From Linanthus parryae (lineage: Eukaryota; Streptophyta; Magnoliopsida; Ericales; Polemoniaceae): a stretch of 64,000 nucleotides of DNA. Within the stretch, counting starts at the first letter, position 1. The number at the start of each line of letters is the position of its first letter. Positions 54,321-64,000 of this stretch are shown here, one piece after another. Location of the stretch: contig JALGPY010000003.1 of assembly GCA_023055425.1 (NCBI GenBank), positions 55,227,891 through 55,291,890 on the forward strand, written 5' to 3'. The translations under genes and the position numbers were made by a program. The notes under the pieces are model-generated. The model was not told the DNA's origin. It worked only from the letters and a program-made list of their open reading frames with translations, and did no database searches.

Positions 54321-55092
54321 GCTGTTCACCAAGTGGGTGGAAGCAATACCACTAAAGACGGCAAATGCGCTGGCTGTGGTCAACTTTATCCAGGAAAGCA
54401 TCGTATGCAGGTTCGGAATCCCAAACACCATTCTTTCAGATAACGGTACTCCTTTTGTTAATCGCCAGGTAGCTGCGAAATTAGCAGAGTACAATATCAG
54501 GCAGATATGTTCTACCCCTTATTACCCAAAGGGAAACGGACAAGCTGAAGCGACTAACAAAACGCTGTTGAGAATTTTGAGCAAGATGGTCGCAGATGAC
54601 CACAAGAAGTGGGCCGACTCTCTAAGCATAGCTCTGTGGGCTTACCGAACTTCTCCAAGGACACCCACAGGGGCCTCGCCATTTATACTATGTTATGGAG
54701 CCGAAGCTGTAGTACCTGCGGAGGTTAGAGTCAATTCGGCAAGGCTGGCCTTCCATGCACTCTATGAAAATCAACGCGATCATGACTTAGTCTTGCTGGA
54801 AGAAAAGCGAGAACAAGCCAAAAGGACCAGCAAGCGGTACCAGGAAAGAATCGCTCGCGCCTACAACAAGACAGTCCAGCGAAGAGATTTCGCAGTCGGA
54901 GACTTGGTCTTGCGCGCATCTGACCACTGTATGCGAGAAGCAACTCACCCAAAGTTCGCAGCTAATTGGGAAGGACCCTTCGAAGTCACAGAAGTCTTCG
55001 ATAGTGGCTACTGCAGCATACGAAGGTTGCACGGCACAACCTCAACTCCGAGTTCAGTCAACATGCGCTGGATCAAGAAGTACTATCCCTGA
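54193..55092 (+). CDS. integrase (catalytic and C-terminal domains) of the Tat-like element
   Basis: The frame contains W-A-L-D-F-I-G-P-I, L-S-D-N-G-T-P-F and N-G-Q-A-E-A-T-N-K-T, which are the D, D and E of the DDE catalytic triad. It ends with N-W-E-G-P-F-E-V and M-R-W-I-K-K-Y-Y-P (GPY/F-type C-terminal domain). The HHCC zinc-binding N-terminus, and all of protease, RT and RNase H, are missing: the sequence jumps from the gag tail into the integrase near 54190-54210. The integrase frame is +1 relative to gag, so it cannot be made as a simple fusion; the methionine at its start is inside the junction. The domain itself is uninterrupted. Confidence 0.88.
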   Translation: MHAPSVDLHALGTPWPFHTWALDFIGPIRPTSHGNHFILTATELFTKWVEAIPLKTANALAVVNFIQESIVCRFGIPNTILSDNGTPFVNRQVAAKLAEYNIRQICSTPYYPKGNGQAEATNKTLLRILSKMVADDHKKWADSLSIALWAYRTSPRTPTGASPFILCYGAEAVVPAEVRVNSARLAFHALYENQRDHDLVLLEEKREQAKRTSKRYQERIARAYNKTVQRRDFAVGDLVLRASDHCMREATHPKFAANWEGPFEVTEVFDSGYCSIRRLHGTTSTPSSVNMRWIKKYYP

Positions 55093-55308
55093 CTTCTCTC
55101 ATTTCATACGTTCTATGATAACGTTGTTTAATGTCTCATGTGGCTACGATTTACGCAATCTCCTCTCCCATATGAGAGGATTGTAATCTCATCTCTCCCA
55201 TATGAGAGCGTTGTAATAAAAGAATTCTCCCAAATGAGAAGTTCACATTTCTAGCTGTTTATGTTGCTCTATTCAGTTTGTTATTACTGTTAACAATGGT
55301 TTATTCGC
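55093..55308 (+). repeat. short hairpin repeats after the integrase stop
   Basis: CTCTCCCATATGAGAG occurs twice and a variant CTCCCAAATGAGAA once (about 55161-55245); each is a small dyad CTCTC...GAGAG. Confidence 0.6.
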
Positions 55309-56350
55309 CGCGATAGCAATCAATGCAAATGCGATCTTAAGTGATCATCCAAGCCTATCTCTAACGATAGCAGCCAATGCAAATGCGATCTTAAGTGATC
55401 ATCTAAGCCTATCTCTAACGATAGCAGCCAATGCAAATGCGATCTTAAGTGATCATCTAAGCCTATCTCTAACGATAGCAGCCAATGCAAATGCGATCTT
55501 AAGTGATCATCTAAGCCTATCTCTCACGATAGCAGCCAATGCAATGCGATCTTGAGTGATCATCTAAGCCTATCTCTCACGATAGCAGCCAATACAATGC
55601 GATCTTAAGTGATCATCTAAGCCTATCTCTCACGATAGCAGCCAATGCAATGCGATCTTAAGTGATCATCTAAGCCTATCTCTCACGATAGCAGCCAATA
55701 CAATGCGATCTTAAGTGATCATCTAAGCCTATCTCTCACGATAGCAGCCGATGCAAATGCGATCTTAAGTGGTCATCTAAGCCTATCTCTCACGATAGCA
55801 GCCAATGCAATGCGATCTTAAGTGATCATAAAAGCCTATCTGTTATGATAGCAACCTATGCGATCATAATTGATCCTTTAAGTCTATCTCTTACGATAGC
55901 AGCCTGTGCGAATGCGATCTTAACTGATCATATAAGCCTATCTCTTACGATAGCAGCCTGTACAAATGCGATCTTAATTGATCATCTAAGCCTATCTGTC
56001 ACGATAGAAGCTTATACAAATGCGATCTTAATTGATCATATAAGCCTATCTCTTACGATAGCAGCCTGTCTAAATGCGATCTTAATTGATCACCCAAGCC
56101 TATCCGCTACGATAGCAACTTATATGCAAAGTGATTTTAGTTAATCATCTAAGCCTATCTGTTACGATAGCAACTTATATGCAAAGCGATTTTAGTTGAT
56201 CGCCCAAGCCTATCTGTTACGATGGCAACGCATGCGCAAAATGATCTTATTAGATCTTCTAAAAGTCTATCTGCCATGATAGCAATTCGCACCACTTAAC
56301 GATCTTAATTGATCTGCTAAAGACTATCTACTACGATAGCAACGTTGTGA
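55309..56350 (+). repeat. 54-bp minisatellite, about 19 units
   Basis: Unit AATGCGATCTTAAGTGATCA + TCTAAGCCTATCTCTAACGA + TAGCAGCCAATGC. The first units are exactly 54 bp apart (GCGATCTT at 55331, 55385, 55439, 55493); later units drift to 53-60 bp and diverge towards 56350. Each holds a CTATC-N5/6-GATAG stem-loop. A 99-codon frame at 55845-56144 is just the array read without a stop. Confidence 0.92.
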
Positions 56351-57799
56351 AAATGATCTTAAATGATCCACAATGGCCAACCACAAGCCCATCTGCCGGG
56401 ATGGCACAGCTGCGAAGATACGATCTCGAAAGATCTAGCGAAACACCCGCGAATCAACATATCGCAGATGCGAAATAATTACATAGCATTATGCAAGGCG
56501 AAATATGCCGAAACGCAGGCGAAATTGTATTTTGTTGTAAAGAGACAGCAGATAATACAAAAAGCTATTTATCATTATGAGTCAAATGACTTACAATTTA
56601 TCTGTCTAGATAGCAGCTTACAAGCGGAAAGCTCGAATCTAACTACGCAGCCAACATGGCTTACAATACATTCGAAAGGTGGCTGACAAGCCAGAAACAC
56701 ACTACGGGAATTCCGACTAGAAAAGGATGAACCCACCGGTTTCAACACCGGCTACGCAACGCGCAGATCTGCGGGTGAACATCTGTAGCGGGGGGGATCT
56801 TGCTCTAAAAGAGCCACATGAAGCCATACGCTCGAGATCCCGGTATTCGACAAGACCGTTGTCAGATCTGCACCCCATAACATTTGCCCAAGGAACCACC
56901 GGTTCCGGCGATCTACAGGCAAGCAGAAGCTCCAAAGGGTAAGGGCTCCTTGTAGACGGGGATGAACGCGACAGTTCGTCACCCCGAGCTCACAAACGTG
57001 ACGGTGACGGATTCTTCTCCAGGGATGCTGAAGAAGAATTCCGCCGTTCATTACGAGACGGTAGCACGGTCACTTCGGCACTGCACCTCACCACGAGGCG
57101 GCCGGAAACATGACCTGCACACATAATACACGAAGAAATTTCTTCGAACACACATGAGATATTATCTGCATCTTCTTTATGATGGTTATAAAGAGCGATA
57201 AGCCTCATAAAGTGGATCTTGGAAACTATTTCTACAGCACAAAGCGCAAACTCAGGATTCAAAACTTGAAGTTGCCATGAATCAACGAAAAACAAGCGTT
57301 GAAGCCAGCAGTCGTAAGGACTCACGGCAAAGCACATGTTTGGGATGAAGAACCCAAATAGCAAAGACAGGGTTTATATAGACCCTGTACAGACTCTTCG
57401 GTTGCCTAAGATGAGTCAGCAAAATTCAAAAAGAGGGTAAGTTCAATCACTTACGCCTTGAAAAGCGGTAACAATCAATTACCCTACTAAAGGCTACGAC
57501 GATTCAGTTGCGTATCCTAATAAATGACGGATGGTCATGATTCGGATGGACTTCCCAACGAAAGCGTGCTTATCTGCCGAGAAAATAGCGCGAGAATCAA
57601 GCAAAGTATCAATTGCTGATGTCATAATTGGATATGCACAAAGATATCCTGTCAAATCCCGGAAAGGGCAAAACGGGCAAATTCATTGTTTGTTGTTAAA
57701 ACAAAGGGGGAGAAACCCTAGCAACATTACATTAATGTTTCAAAATATTACATTAATGTTTCAGCTATTTTCCTTGCTATCTTTGCAAAATTCGAAAAG
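56351..57799 (-). other. region between minisatellite and antisense gene; possible small antisense ORF with TATA box
   Basis: On the minus strand TCTATATAAAC at 57382-57372 is followed by an ATG at 57337 opening a 115-codon frame to 56990 (M-C-F-A-V-S-P-Y-D-C-W-L-Q-R-L). I do not recognise it. It could be a separate small antisense gene or leader exon. The rest of this stretch has only short frames. Confidence 0.4.
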
Positions 57800-60700
57800 T
57801 CAAAGCAAATTCTTGATTAAGGAGTCTTGGGGCTCGAACTGCTCGCTCAGCTTCTCCACTTGTTCCACTTCTTGCTTCAGTAACTCGCACCTGGCATTCA
57901 TCTCATGATACAGCTTCAGAGCTTCATCAACCTTTTGCTTCTGCTGCTCCACCTTCTGCATCTCAGCTGCGAGATTCTGGTGACCGAGTTTCAAAGTTAC
58001 GGCCGCGCGAATCAGCGTGACTCTGTCCTTAAGAAACTTGAAGCCCATTCTGCCTTGAACTTTGGTCACGAGATTTTGGCACATGCCGCATAGCAATTCA
58101 GCACTCTGGACCGAAATGGTCGCAGGCGTAGCCGCAGATAGCTGCTCCAAAATCCAGATGGCTTCAGTAAGAAACAGCCTCCTGTCAAAAGGCCCGATCT
58201 CCAGAGATCTCACAAACGATCGGGGGTAGGTCAGACGCATTCGAACCACCCAGTCTACATCGGTTTGCTTCAAACCTGAGGAGACGTCAAAAATAAGTTA
58301 TGATGTCAAAACTCGCAAGCGAATAATGCGACGAGCGAACAGTAAAGCTCTACTTACCAGTTCCTTCCAAGATCTCATGAAGAGAAGGAATGCGGGCTGC
58401 CGGGTTGTTCGAAGATTGCCTTCGCTCCATAGCCCTCCTATCAGCTGCGAGCTCCAATCTCTCGTAGTCGGGAGGAAGAGTGTAGGCCGCACTAGCTGCG
58501 ACTGCATTCCCAACCTGCGAGCCCCAAATGCTCCACGCAGGAATAGGTGCCTCTGGCTCAGTCATCGCCGGGGGCGAAGGGACAGCCGAAGTCGCTTGAC
58601 GAAGGACGCTCTCAGATGCGAGAACATTAGCAGCACTCGTCCTTACGTCCTCAGCACTAGCATGGACATCTTCATTCATCAGCACAGTGTCAGCTCCAGC
58701 ATCGTCGGAAAGCTCGATGATGTCCTCAAGAGGCTCACCCGCGTGGTCAGAAGCTGCGACGGGCTTCTCGGTATGGGAGCTCGGAATTGGAACATAGGAC
58801 GCAGAAGGCTGACTTCCTGCTCCAGCTCAGGTTCCTCAGCATAACCTGCGACATTAAATGCGATGACATGAGGTAACTTGCGTTATAAGTTATTTTGCTA
58901 TCTTTGCTAAAGCTGAGAGAAAGCACCTCCACGCGAAGGTGGGATTGAGGTATCCTCATCATACACTAAGGATGTGGAACCATGCCCTATCAGTGTGTCC
59001 TCACTAAGCAAGTCTTTAAGAGAAGCGTGACCTGGGATGCGAATAAACCAGTCATGATTCTGCCTTAAGTTGCTAAAGCCTAGTACGTGCGTATCACTCA
59101 AATAGTTACCTGAGGGTTCTCCGCATTTGCCTACTAACCAACGGCGAATGTCAGCCTTTGACACACCATGCTTTAACGCACCCACAATAAAATCTCTATA
59201 AGTTACTGCGAGATTGAAGATCTCACCTCTATCGCCACCTGCGATCTCTTCGAAGTCTGCCTGGACTTGCTCCAAAGCCGCTGCATCCTCTCCGGGAACC
59301 TCATCTTCCTCCTCCGCATGAGGAGCCACTTCTTCGGGAAGCTCGTCTTCCTCGCCAACTGGACGCACTAAGTCGTCAACATGCTGCTCTTCGAGGCTCC
59401 GCTGTTTCACACGCTCGAGCTCCTCTTCCTCTCGCCGCCTTCTTCTTTCAGCAGCCTCCGCGGCTGTCTTCCGGGACTCAGCAAGAACGTCCTCGCTTAT
59501 GGGCTCATATGGAATGCCAGAATGGGCATCTCTCTTTTGTCTCTTGGCCACAAGGCCACCAATGGTTTCATCATCATCATCTGCGAATACCCAATTGGTT
59601 TAAAGAAAAGAAATGCAAAGAAGTTACGATAACGGGAAAGGAAATGCGACGGAGGTACCTCCTGATTCTTCCTCATGCATCACAACTGTTACTTCTTCTT
59701 CATCACTTGCTTGGGGCTCCTGCCTCTCTTCCTCTTCCTCTTGATTGAATGGAACAAAGGTCTCAACTGCGAGATCTTTCCGCACTTTGCTGGGCATGCG
59801 ACCTTTGCCTTTGTCCTTGATAGAAAGGGACCTCACTGGAGGAGAAGCTGGGGCATTCCTAGGGGAAGAAATCGTAATTCCCTTTTGCCTAGGTCTCTTC
59901 ACTCTTGGCGCCGCAGTCGCTGGAGGAGACGGGTCATCTCCAGATGGGGACGGAGCCGGAGGATTGTCTATCAGCGAGTCAGCAAAAGCATTCATGACTG
60001 CGCGAATATTCATTTCGAGCTCAGGTTCCATCCTCCACGATAGCCGGAACGACTGCCCTTGTCTCCTGGTGGCAACGATGGCGTTGACCAATGACTTGGA
60101 GCGATCACCAGATGCGAATCGCCGCACATGACACTACAACCGTGCAGAATAAAGATGTCAGCATAAGAAAATCAAAAGGCTTAAATGCACGCGGAGAAAT
60201 TGCTTACCTCAGCAAATGCCTTGCTATATCTGACGACATGCGTATCGCCCTTCTTAATTGCGGCGACTTGCTCCTTCAGAATGACATCAGGGCACAAATG
60301 GTTCTCACGATCCCACAGTGAGTAGCAACCATACTCAGACTCGCTCAGACTGCAAGTGGAGCGAAACGGAAAAGAGTTCCTTTTGATCAAGGGAGATCTA
60401 CTTGGCTGCGCGGCCGACTCCGTCTCAATCCTCGTTTGCTGGGCAACCCAGTATGCGAGCCAGTTCTGGGAACAACCACCCTCACGGGTTCCCGCAGGCT
60501 GCTCAAAAGGAAGATTGTTCATGAAAACCGTCTCGCACTCCTTTGTTAGCAAGCGCTTGTAGCATCCTCTGACAATGGACTGGGTCCAGATTGATGGGGC
60601 CACCGCATCAAAACCAAACTGAGGAGAAACTCGAGTGGGGTCAACGTCCACGGTAAGCTTTTCATACCTCGGCGCGAGCTCACGAATGTGCTCTGCAAGG

Positions 60701-62088
60701 GCAGGAAGGGAACCTCGCAGACACCAGCAAAAGAACTCGCGGTAGCGCTCATGAAAATGAGGTCTCCCTTCAAAGAGAAGCTCTTCTGAAAAGACCATGC
60801 CCTTAGAGGGGTACAGCTTTGGGAACCATCGCACATTCTCAATGCGCGTGGCATAGGGCCTGGCAGTAAACTCCTTCCGTTTGTCGCATATCAAACTCCA
60901 AACGCACTTGGTGTTCCCTGTTCCGAACCATCTCGCAGCTCTTCCGCTGTTGCGCGCTTCTGTCTCGCCTGGGGGACACCACTTGTCAAGTTGGAGAGCA
61001 GTTGGAGCATAAGACGGCCAGCGCTCGAAAACCCACATTGTCAAAAAGGAAATATTGACAAAAGTCAGCACATCGAGGCGGCCACGCGACTCCCTCATAG
61101 CCAGAACCAGCTGATCAAGCCTATAGTACAGCGTGCCCAAGACCAAGGGTCCGAGTGCGACCCTCTGGCCAAGAGCGAGCCTCACAGCAAGTGGCAACAC
61201 ATGGTAGAAGACTCCGTCATGGGGGTGACCATCAATTAGATACCTCGACAGCCAAGCACAGAGAAAAGCACAAAGGGTCAAATGATAGCCTTTGCCCTCT
61301 ACGTAATTCTCGGCCTCTGGGTCCTCACCCAGAAGTTTCTTAGTAATTCTGCTGTTCGCATAGTCTCGGAAGAAGTACTGCAACCATTTGTTCCAGGTAT
61401 TCTTCGCAGACGTATCAACCAACTGCCAGTTCGGAAGAGGCTTCGTAGTTGTCCACCGAGTGGAGATTTTCTTCACCTCTGCTAGGCATTCCTCCATCTG
61501 CGTGTACAAGGCAATCTCCGCAGATGTCCTCAAGGGACTCAGAGGGTCCACTTCGCCCATGGGGGAAAGCTCGTACAGCATCTGAACGTCCTCGAGCAGG
61601 GGGGCAGCCTCGAACTCAGCAAAATGGAACGTATGAGTCGCAGGCGAGTAACGGGACAGAAGGTCTAGAAGCATGGACTGATCCAACTTCACGGCAGCAC
61701 CCTTCATAGCATGGATAGCAAAGTATACGCCGGCTTCATTAAGAGTCACGGCGTGATGATCCAACACGTGGTCAATCCACTCATCCATATAGTCCAATTT
61801 CTGGACGAACGCCTGAGTAGAAATCGCAGTATATGGGAAGTGCCCGTTCTCGATCCCCAATCGAACTACATCCTCGGAACCAACCAACTCGAGCAAGGCT
61901 GAGTTAACCGGGCGAGTCAGCGTCAGCAATCGCTCAACTGGAACAGGATCAGGCATCCTCTTCGCCTTTACCCTCGCATGATAGAAATCTTTGCCGCCTA
62001 AAAAGGGGGCTTTTCGCCACAAGGCCTGCGGAAGGTCGGGTATCTCTTCATCTTTCTTGACGGGTCTGGTTACTCTTGTCTTGGCCAT
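57800..62088 (-). CDS. antisense spliced gene with plant-mobile-domain-like region (1317 aa, 5 exons)
   Basis: Exons 62088-60208, 60133-59659, 59580-58927, 58825-58358 and 58275-57800. Every junction is GT-AG and every phase agrees, giving 3954 nt with no internal stop. Start M-A-K-T-R-V-T-R-P. Exon 1 (627 aa) has the layout of the plant mobile domain: T-H-T-F-H-F-A-E-F-E-A-A-P-L-L-E-D-V near residue 155, and L-C-A-F-L-C-A-W-L-S-R-Y with V-L-P-L-A-V-R-L-A-L-G near 285-310. Exons 2-4 are charged, with acidic runs and a basic segment P-R-V-K-R-P-R-Q-K. Exon 5 has a heptad-like coiled coil (V-E-Q-Q-K-Q-K-V-D-E-A-L-K-L). The gene lies wholly inside the Tat-like element, antisense to it. The PMD assignment is by motif memory and needs a profile search; function unknown. 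Confidence 0.75.
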
Positions 62089-62780
62089 TCCTGCGAAAGA
62101 GCAAGAAGAAAGGGGGGAGAAATACCACGCTTCAGTTTGAATTTTGAAATTCAAAGATCTATCCAAAGGAAGACGAACAGTTCCGGTATCGATTTCAAAA
62201 AATTGGGGAATTGCAAGATCTCGTATTGTTGAAGGATTAAAGCAAAACGGGTTCAAAGATCAAAGCCTCTTCACAAATTTCATGGGTTTACGGATTCGAC
62301 GCAGTTCAAGGCAAACACTGGTATCTTAAATCAAAAGTAAACGAGGCCAACCTTGTTTCCTTGAAGCCTGCTTGGATATGCACAATTGAAGAATACGATT
62401 TGCAGTTCTGAACTGGTGATTGATTATCTGGATCTGCTCTCGAAGGTCTCCGGGTACCATTCACTTTAAGAAAAAGAAGTGATGCTTTGCAATAATGGGG
62501 GATACAAGGTATTTATCCAAAACAATGAAGGGTTGAGTCCTTTCGATAGTCGAATCGCAACCGTCACCGACGTGAATCGCGCAATCACAGGACAAGCTGA
62601 CGTCACGCCTAAAACCCTAAAGGTCAGACGGCACGACTCTAGGGGTTTTAGGTCATAATGACACGCACGGGGGCTGAACTTACCCGTATTTGAATTGGTG
62701 CGTGGCGGCGACGCGTATGTTGGTTTCCGCGCATGGAAGTCTATACGGCTATGAGTCTTCACGCGCAGAAAGGGGGCTAA
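62089..62780 (-). promoter_or_regulatory. upstream region of the antisense gene / 3' end of the Tat-like element
   Basis: On the minus strand GGATAAATACC at about 62518-62508 is a TATA-like box some 420 nt before the ATG. The plus-strand end is GAAAGGGGGCTAA (62768-62780), the purine tract before the 3' LTR. Confidence 0.45.
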
Positions 62781-63406
62781 TGTAGATACTGCTTTCTGAC
62801 ATGACAGATCTTGGCCACGTGGCAGCCATCCAGCACACCATATTGTGCTCCACACACACTGGATCACCAGCCGAGCTGATCCATGTGGTGGCTGCGAGAC
62901 AGAGCCCTCGCATACCACTGCACGGGACTTGTAGGGACTTAGTGGTTTGGAGGCTAGAGTAAGCCCTGTCGCGTGCGAGCCAAGCCCGCACGCGACCTTT
63001 AGTAACTGTTTTGAGAGATTTATGGCACGAGCTCCATAAAACCGGTCAATCCGGTCAAACCCGGTCAACCCCATAACGGTTCCGGTATTCGCGCACCACG
63101 TGCTGTAACGGTCCCTATATATGAGGACGAACGTGCCGTTATGGTTAAGCTAATTAAGCCGCCATCAATGGGCGCATTAACCACACTACAACGGTCACGT
63201 TCCCTGCTATATATAGGACGTTAACCTTTCCATACAAAGGAGGACACACTGCCATACGCGGAAGCTCTGCCAAACCTCTGTCTCTCTCTCAGACATTGCT
63301 ACTGACTTACTCTCTCCCTACACACAACCCCACTCTTCCTGTGCAATCCTTGATCCACTACACACGGTGTACACGGAGGTCTCCCCGCCGGAATCTCTTG
63401 TGCACA
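62781..63406 (+). repeat. 3' LTR of the Tat-like element
   Basis: 626 bp, same ends; differs for example at TTTCTGACAT (5' LTR: TTTCTCACAT) and CATGTGGTGG (CATGTGGGGG). Confidence 0.92.
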
Positions 63407-63900
63407 ACTGTGTTCCATCCAAATCAGTCACGAAGACTCCATATGAGAAATGGAATAGGAGGCGTCCCGTTGTGTCTTTTATGAAGATTTGGGTTGCGAT
63501 TTCTATGTAAAGCGTTTACAAATAGACAAGCTCGGACCCAAGTCAGATAAGTGTAAGTTTTATATCCTAAGGAATTGAATGGATATTATTTCTACAATCC
63601 AATCGAGAAAGAAGTGTTTGTTTCTTAGACCGGCGTGTTTCTAGAAAGAGAGTTTGTCTCTAAAGAATCCAGTGGGAGGAATTTAGAACTTGAAGATGTT
63701 CAAGAACCATAAACCACTGATCCGAGCAGGAACCACAAGATGTTGTGGAGCAACTTGTTCAAGTAACAAAAGAACTTCGTAAGTCGAGTAGGGTACGTCA
63801 GGAGCCAGAGAGGTGTGGACTTCTCGTTACTGAGCCGGGTGACGTATTACTCATAGATGATGAGCCTACTACCTATGGAGAGTCCATGAAAGGGCCGGAC
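63407..63900 (+). pseudogene. second copia element: integrase tail and linker, RT deleted
   Basis: Continues the integrase cut at 51983: V-P-S-K-S-V-T-K-T-P-Y-E-K-W, then frame breaks, then R-V-F-L-E-R-E-F-V and S-S-R-V-R-Q-E-P-E-R, and D-V-L-L-I-D-D-E-P-T-T-Y. In intact relatives this last block leads straight into RT. Here it runs after G-P-D into LTR sequence at about 63901, so RT and RNase H are gone. Confidence 0.8.
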
Positions 63901-64000
63901 TATTGGAATAGATTCCCTAGAGTAAATCTTATTTAGTATGAACACTACTTTCGGCTAGAATATTAATTGTATTATTTATGGAGATATTTAATAAAATGAA
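63901..64000 (+). repeat. 3' LTR of the second copia element, start only
   Basis: TTGGAATAGATTCCCTAGAG and GGCTAGAATATTAATTGTAT match the beginning of the 5' LTR at 47153 with substitutions; cut by the window end. Confidence 0.75.

Larger units (their letters stand above)
51984..63406 (+). mobile_element. Tat-like Ty3/gypsy element lacking PR-RT-RH, with antisense gene
   Basis: Two 626-bp LTRs (51984-52609, 62781-63406), TGTAGATACTGC...TTGTGCACA, flanked by ACTGT (51979-51983 and 63407-63411). Five LTR differences were seen by eye, so insertion is fairly recent. A primer site TGGTGAACCCGACGTGAAC starts at 52613, and a purine tract GAAAGGGGGCTAA precedes the 3' LTR. Sense strand: gag and integrase only. 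Antisense strand between 62088 and 57800: a spliced gene. An extra antisense frame downstream of pol and 3' tandem repeats are features I associate with the Tat/Ogre lineage. Confidence 0.9.
47153..64000 (+). mobile_element. Ty1/copia element split by a Tat-like gypsy element (right end beyond window)
   Basis: 5' LTR 47153-48480 (TGTTAGGAATAGATGCCC... to ...AAAACCCTACA), then TGGTATCAGATCC at 48482-48494 as initiator-Met-type primer site, then gag, protease and integrase pieces to 51983. The integrase resumes after the insert at 63407. A 3' LTR starts near 63901 (TTGGAATAGATTCCCTAGAG..., similar to the 5' LTR start) and leaves the window. RT and RNase H are missing. Confidence 0.85.

Noticed and set aside
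55845..56144. 99-codon plus-strand frame with repeated D-H-I-S-L-S-L-T-I-A-A
   Set aside because: Minisatellite units read without a stop where unit lengths happen to be multiples of three.

Overview
The window is nuclear DNA from a flowering plant, most likely a eudicot; the species cannot be told from the sequence. This rests on intron-bearing genes with GT-AG splice sites, a plant-specific B3 DNA-binding exon, a DUF3339 small membrane protein, a plant-type Helitron carrying an RPA gene, and dense nested LTR retrotransposons, MITEs and hAT elements. I recognise only three host genes: a partial B3 exon (1-241, minus), DUF3339 (29975-30184, minus) and a small four-helix-type membrane protein (36647-38968, minus, two exons). 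No tRNA, rRNA or CRISPR was seen.

Layout, left to right. 1-241 is the B3 exon. From left of 2068 to 25608 lies one minus-strand Helitron with a nine-exon RPA1-like gene and a Rep/Pif1-helicase gene; both carry nonsense codons. The transposase exon is interrupted at 8749/8750 by a tandem LTR-internal-LTR-internal-LTR array (8750-22892) of a non-autonomous, Athila-like retroelement, flanked by the 5-bp duplication CACAT. Each of its LTRs holds 19 copies of a 14-bp dyad, TGCGTTCAAACGCA, mostly in pairs 19 or 21 bp apart just upstream of the TATA box. 26944-29305 holds a 1.9-kb TRIM-like element inserted in the LTR of an older relative. 30681-38400 is host DNA with well-delimited MITEs and hAT derivatives. 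39651-45541 contains a decayed LINE RNase H segment, a Stowaway relative and a minus-strand Ty1/copia element. From 47153 to beyond the window end is a second copia element, split by a Tat-like Ty3/gypsy element (51984-63406, duplication ACTGT).

How the parts relate. The Tat-like element has lost protease, RT and RNase H: gag is joined out of frame to an integrase. Between the integrase and the 3' LTR it carries a 54-bp minisatellite and, antisense, a five-exon gene (62088 to 57800) whose exons splice in phase to one uninterrupted 1317-codon frame with a plant-mobile-domain-like N-terminal exon and a coiled-coil C-terminus. This intact antisense gene in an otherwise gutted element, and the dyad-pair array in the Athila-like LTRs, are the two signals I rate highest. 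None of the LTR elements in the window has an intact reverse transcriptase, so all of them would depend on enzymes supplied from elsewhere.

Exon boundaries were set by eye from splice consensus and phase agreement. No alignment or database search was possible, so family names rest on recognised motifs.
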